A stretch of DNA of 9,636 bases from Thiomonas sp. (GTDB lineage Bacteria > Pseudomonadota > Gammaproteobacteria > Burkholderiales > Burkholderiaceae). The translations under genes were made by a program, and so were the position numbers. This document shows, piece by piece, positions 7,286 to 9,636 of the stretch; positions within the stretch are counted from its first letter, which is position 1; every line of letters begins with the position of its first letter. The notes under the pieces are model-generated. The model did not search any database. It had not been told where the DNA came from and saw nothing but the letters and a program-made list of their open reading frames with translations. The stretch is taken from assembly GCA_027443745.1 (NCBI GenBank), contig DAIAZB010000693.1:1-9636 (forward strand). Direction: 5' to 3'.

Positions 7286-8116
7286 TCACGCCACCTTCAA
7301 GCCCTTGAGCTCCGGTTTCGGGTCGGGATCGCGGATGTCCATGGCCTGGAGCGCTCGCACCACCAGCCGCGCCACCAACAGGTTGCGGATGGGTTTGCGG
7401 TCTGCCGGGACGATGAACCAGGGGGCATGCCGGGCGTTGCTGCGTTGCAGGGCGGCCTCATAGGTGTCCTGATAGCGGCGCCACCATCGACGCTCCGACA
7501 GGTCGGATGGGTCGAACTTCCAGTGTTTGGCCGGGTTGTCGATGCGCTCCTGCAGGCGCTCGCGCTGTTCCTCATGGCCGATATGCAGGAAGCACTTGAT
7601 GATGGTCGTGTTGTTCTGCGCCAGCATGCGCTCGAAGTCGGCAATCTGTGCCAGGCGCCGATCGAATTCAGGGATGTCGATCTGCTCATGCACGAGATTG
7701 ATCACCGGATCTTCGTAGTGGCTGCGGTTGAACACGCCGATACAGCCCCGCGGGGGCACCTGTGCGTGCACCCGCCACAGAAAGTCGTGCCGCTGCTCCA
7801 GAGCGGTCGGAAAGCTGAATGACGCCGCGCGCATGCCCAGGGGGTTGACTCCCGTGAAGACGGCCTTGGTCGTGCTGTCCTTGCCGGCCGAGTCCATGCC
7901 CTGCAGCACCACCAGCAGCGCTCGATCCTTGCGGGTGAACATGCGGTCTTGGCGTTCGCCAATGTCCTCGCGCAGCTGTTCGAGCTCTGCTTCGACCCCG
8001 TTCTTGCCGCTGTATTCGGGCAAGTCGATGGCGGTGTCGCGCTTGTCCAGCTTGGGCGCTTCACCCTCTTCGAAGCCGAGATCGCTCATCGATTTCATCG
8101 CTTTGAGTTGGCTCAT
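7286..8116 (-). CDS. Polyphosphate kinase 2 family protein (polyphosphate:nucleotide phosphotransferase)
   Basis: The product is 276 residues. PPK2 enzymes transfer phosphate between polyphosphate and nucleotides (AMP, ADP or GDP, depending on class). Walker A is GMDSAGKD (residues 73-80), followed by STTKAVFTGVNPLG; Walker B lies in GVFNRSHYEDP (127-137); the lid module is around ERRWWRRYQDTYE (208-220). This is a single-domain PPK2 of the kind annotated as polyphosphate:nucleotide phosphotransferase. I cannot tell from sequence alone whether AMP or ADP is the acceptor. ATG 8116 is firmly set by AGGAGG (complement of 8125-8130), eight bases upstream; the frame stays open to 8341 but that part lacks family similarity. 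Divergent from the DAHP synthase leader, sharing the intergenic region 8117-8299. Confidence 0.93.
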   Translation of the reverse strand: MSQLKAMKSMSDLGFEEGEAPKLDKRDTAIDLPEYSGKNGVEAELEQLREDIGERQDRMFTRKDRALLVVLQGMDSAGKDSTTKAVFTGVNPLGMRAASFSFPTALEQRHDFLWRVHAQVPPRGCIGVFNRSHYEDPVINLVHEQIDIPEFDRRLAQIADFERMLAQNNTTIIKCFLHIGHEEQRERLQERIDNPAKHWKFDPSDLSERRWWRRYQDTYEAALQRSNARHAPWFIVPADRKPIRNLLVARLVVRALQAMDIRDPDPKPELKGLKVA

Positions 8117-8244
8117 CCGGGTTCCCTCCTGCGGTTGTGCTTGGATGGTATCGGCGCACCTTGCAGCGTTCCAGGGGGCAGTGCTTGGTCGCGTCCGCAC
8201 GGGATGCCGCCCAAGCCCGCGTTGCAATTCAGCCAAGCTCCGGC

Positions 8245-8274
8245 TTGCGGCCGCGGCGCGAACGCGACTACACT
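8245..8274 (+). promoter_or_regulatory. Sigma70-type promoter of the DAHP synthase leader transcript
   Basis: -35 TTGCGG (8245-8250) and -10 TACACT (8269-8274) are separated by 18 bases. The expected start is near A8281, giving a 5' leader of about 19 bases before the leader peptide ATG. The placement just upstream of the leader ORF supports the call. Confidence 0.55.
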
Positions 8275-8299
8275 CATCGCACTGATTTTCCAAGCTGCC

Positions 8300-8377
8300 A
8301 TGTTCAATTCCGGTTTTTACTTTTATTTCTGGTTCTCGCACCGTGCCGGCGGAGGGAGAGGGCAGCGTTCAGCCTGA
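8300..8377 (+). CDS. Aromatic-rich leader peptide of the DAHP synthase attenuator
   Basis: A 25-codon ORF begins MFNSGFYFYFWFSH and ends in TGA at 8375-8377. Eight of its first twelve residues are aromatic, with seven in a row (residues 6-12: five-letter set F, Y, W; in all five Phe, two Tyr, one Trp). That is the hallmark of a peptide that makes the ribosome pause when charged tRNA-Phe, -Tyr or -Trp is scarce, as in the enteric pheA and trp leaders. The rest (RAGGGRGQRSA) has no obvious function. It sits about 19 bases after a predicted transcription start and 15 bases before an intrinsic terminator, with the DAHP synthase gene beyond. No good Shine-Dalgarno is visible, the weakest point. 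Phe and Tyr codons include TTT and TAT, against the strong local bias for C-ending codons. The frame is open upstream to 7949, but that part is antisense to ppk2. Confidence 0.85.
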   Translation: MFNSGFYFYFWFSHRAGGGRGQRSA

Positions 8378-8405
8378 AACGATCAAATCCCCAAAAACCG
8401 CCGGC
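8345..8405 (+). promoter_or_regulatory. Candidate antiterminator pairing in the leader RNA
   Basis: GCCGGCGG at 8345-8352, starting ten bases after the last aromatic codon, is exactly complementary to CCGCCGGC at 8398-8405, which contains the whole GC part of the terminator's 5' arm. Pairing of the two would prevent the terminator. A ribosome halted at the aromatic codons 6-10 would leave 8345-8352 exposed. I see no clear upstream segment that would sequester it when translation is fast, so the model is incomplete. Confidence 0.5.
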
Positions 8406-8425
8406 TCAACCCGGCGGTTTTTTTT
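8393..8425 (+). terminator. Intrinsic terminator acting as attenuator upstream of the DAHP synthase gene
   Basis: The stem AAAAACCGCCGG (8393-8404) pairs with 8411-8422 around a six-base loop CTCAAC, and eight T (8418-8425) follow. Seven G-C pairs form its core. It begins 15 bases after the leader peptide stop and lies upstream of the DAHP synthase start, with no gene between to terminate. Its position makes it an attenuator rather than an end-of-gene terminator. Confidence 0.88.
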
Positions 8426-8530
8426 CGCCGGGCCGGCAAGGAACCCGCCATGTTCGACGAACACTCCCAGTCCTCCATCCTGCGGCAAGCGCAGCAACCC
8501 AAGCATTCCACTCAGCCAGGAGAAAGCTCC

Positions 8531-9636
8531 ATGCCCCCGAAGTCGACTGCCCCGATGCCCGAGTGGCGCGCCGCTCCGTCCGAGAAGACCTCGGCCACCG
8601 ACGATGAACGCATCAAGGACGTCATGCCGCTGCCACCGCCCGAACATCTCATCCGCTTTTTTCCGATTGCCGGTACGCCGGTCGAGCGGCTGATTCAGGA
8701 CACGCGCAAGGCGGTGCACCGCATCGTGCAGGGAGACGACGACCGTTTGCTTCTCGTCATCGGCCCCTGCTCCATCCACGACCCCAAGGCCGCGCGTGAG
8801 TACGCCGAGCGCCTGGCGCGCGAGCGCCGCCGCCACGCCGGCGAGCTCGAAGTGGTGATGCGGGTGTACTTCGAGAAGCCGCGCACCACGGTGGGCTGGA
8901 AAGGGCTGATCAACGACCCCTACCTGGACCAGAGTTTCCGCATCGACGAAGGCCTGCGCATGGCGCGTGAACTGCTCATCGACATCAACCGCCTGGGCGT
9001 GCCGGCCGGCAGCGAATTTCTCGACGTGATCTCGCCGCAATACATCGGCGACCTCATCTCCTGGGGCGCCATTGGCGCACGCACGACCGAAAGTCAGGTG
9101 CACCGCGAACTGGCCTCCGGTCTGTCGGCGCCCATCGGCTTCAAGAATGGCACCGACGGCAACCTGCGCATCGCCATCGACGCCATCCAGGCGGCACGCC
9201 GGCCACATTCGTTCCTCTCGGTGCACAAGAGCGGCCAGGTGGCCATCGTCCAGACACGCGGCAACAAGGACACCCACGTCATTCTGCGCGGCGGCAAGGC
9301 GCCGAACTACGACGCCGCCAGTGTGCGCGAAGCCTGTGAGCAACTCGAGGCGGCGAAGGTCGAATGCCGCTTGATGATCGATTGCTCGCACGCCAACAGC
9401 GACAAAAAACCCGAGCGCCAGCTCGACGTGGCGCAGAACATCGCCGCCCAACTAGGGGCTGGCGAGCGCTGTATTTTCGGTGTCATGGCGGAAAGCCATC
9501 TGGTCGGCGGAGCGCAGAAATTCACCCCCGGCAAGGACGCCGCCAGCAGCCTGACCTACGGCCAGAGCATCACCGACGGTTGCCTGCCGTGGGACGAGTC
9601 GGTGCAACTCATGGACACCTTGGCCGCCGGGGTGAA
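8531..9636 (+). CDS. aroG: 3-deoxy-7-phosphoheptulonate (DAHP) synthase, class I AroG/F/H type, 3' end outside window
   Basis: There are 368 codons before the right edge; few should be missing. The enzyme condenses PEP and erythrose 4-phosphate to DAHP, the first step of aromatic amino acid synthesis. Metal and active-site residues are in place: GPCSIHD with Cys80 (E. coli AroG Cys61), FEKPRTT with Lys116 (Lys97), DCSHANS with His287 (His268), MAESHLVGG with Glu321 (Glu302), and SITDGC with Asp349 (Asp326). EFLDVISPQY keeps Asp165 and Pro169, matching E. coli Asp146 and Pro150, whose mutation relieves Phe inhibition; allosteric control is thus plausible, but which amino acid inhibits is not certain. 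ATG 8531 follows AGGAG (8518-8522) by eight bases. An in-frame ATG 8450 with AAGGA at 8438-8442 would add 27 Gln/Ser-rich residues. Expression is probably governed by the attenuator upstream. Confidence 0.95.
   Translation, partial: MPPKSTAPMPEWRAAPSEKTSATDDERIKDVMPLPPPEHLIRFFPIAGTPVERLIQDTRKAVHRIVQGDDDRLLLVIGPCSIHDPKAAREYAERLARERRRHAGELEVVMRVYFEKPRTTVGWKGLINDPYLDQSFRIDEGLRMARELLIDINRLGVPAGSEFLDVISPQYIGDLISWGAIGARTTESQVHRELASGLSAPIGFKNGTDGNLRIAIDAIQAARRPHSFLSVHKSGQVAIVQTRGNKDTHVILRGGKAPNYDAASVREACEQLEAAKVECRLMIDCSHANSDKKPERQLDVAQNIAAQLGAGERCIFGVMAESHLVGGAQKFTPGKDAASSLTYGQSITDGCLPWDESVQLMDTLAAGV

Noticed and set aside
8117..8341. 75-codon upstream extension of the ppk2 frame
   Set aside because: An ideal AGGAGG eight bases before ATG 8116 fixes the start; the extension crosses the opposite-facing promoter and leader and has no family similarity.

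Overview
The window reads as chromosome of a GC-rich betaproteobacterium, most likely order Burkholderiales. This rests on overall GC content, strong G/C preference at third codon positions, and protein and gene-order resemblance (tsaB-rimI-uracil-DNA glycosylase; tldD near a DAHP synthase). The genus is not determined. I see no mobile elements, phage genes, CRISPR arrays, tRNAs or rRNAs. The gene content is ordinary housekeeping, with interesting details in two places.

Layout. 1-1024 (minus): 5' part of a dacB-like gene (PBP4 D-Ala-D-Ala carboxypeptidase/endopeptidase), running off the left edge and carrying an in-frame internal duplication. 1398-1622 (plus): a small secreted PsiF-repeat-like protein, closed by a near-perfect intrinsic terminator. 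1996-5634 (plus): a compact run of five genes, tsaB (tRNA t6A synthesis), rimI (ribosomal protein N-acetyltransferase), a family-4-type uracil-DNA glycosylase, pyrF (pyrimidine synthesis) and moaC (molybdenum cofactor synthesis). 5747-7213 (plus): tldD, probably from its own promoter. 7286-8116 (minus): a PPK2-family polyphosphate kinase, convergent with tldD. 8245-9636 (plus): promoter, aromatic-rich leader peptide, attenuator hairpin and a class I DAHP synthase (aroG type) cut by the right edge.

Most notable region. Between ppk2 and the DAHP synthase lies what looks like a complete ribosome-mediated transcription attenuator. It has a sigma70-like promoter, a 25-codon leader ORF with seven consecutive aromatic codons (FYFYFWF), and a GC-rich hairpin followed by eight T. 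A leader segment just after the aromatic codons can pair with the 5' arm of that hairpin. This would couple the first enzyme of the shikimate pathway to charging of tRNA-Phe, tRNA-Tyr and tRNA-Trp.

Second notable region. The dacB-like protein repeats a stretch of about 33 visible residues at a 68-residue offset. The repeat falls where the usual PBP4 sequence should continue, which suggests an old in-frame tandem duplication.
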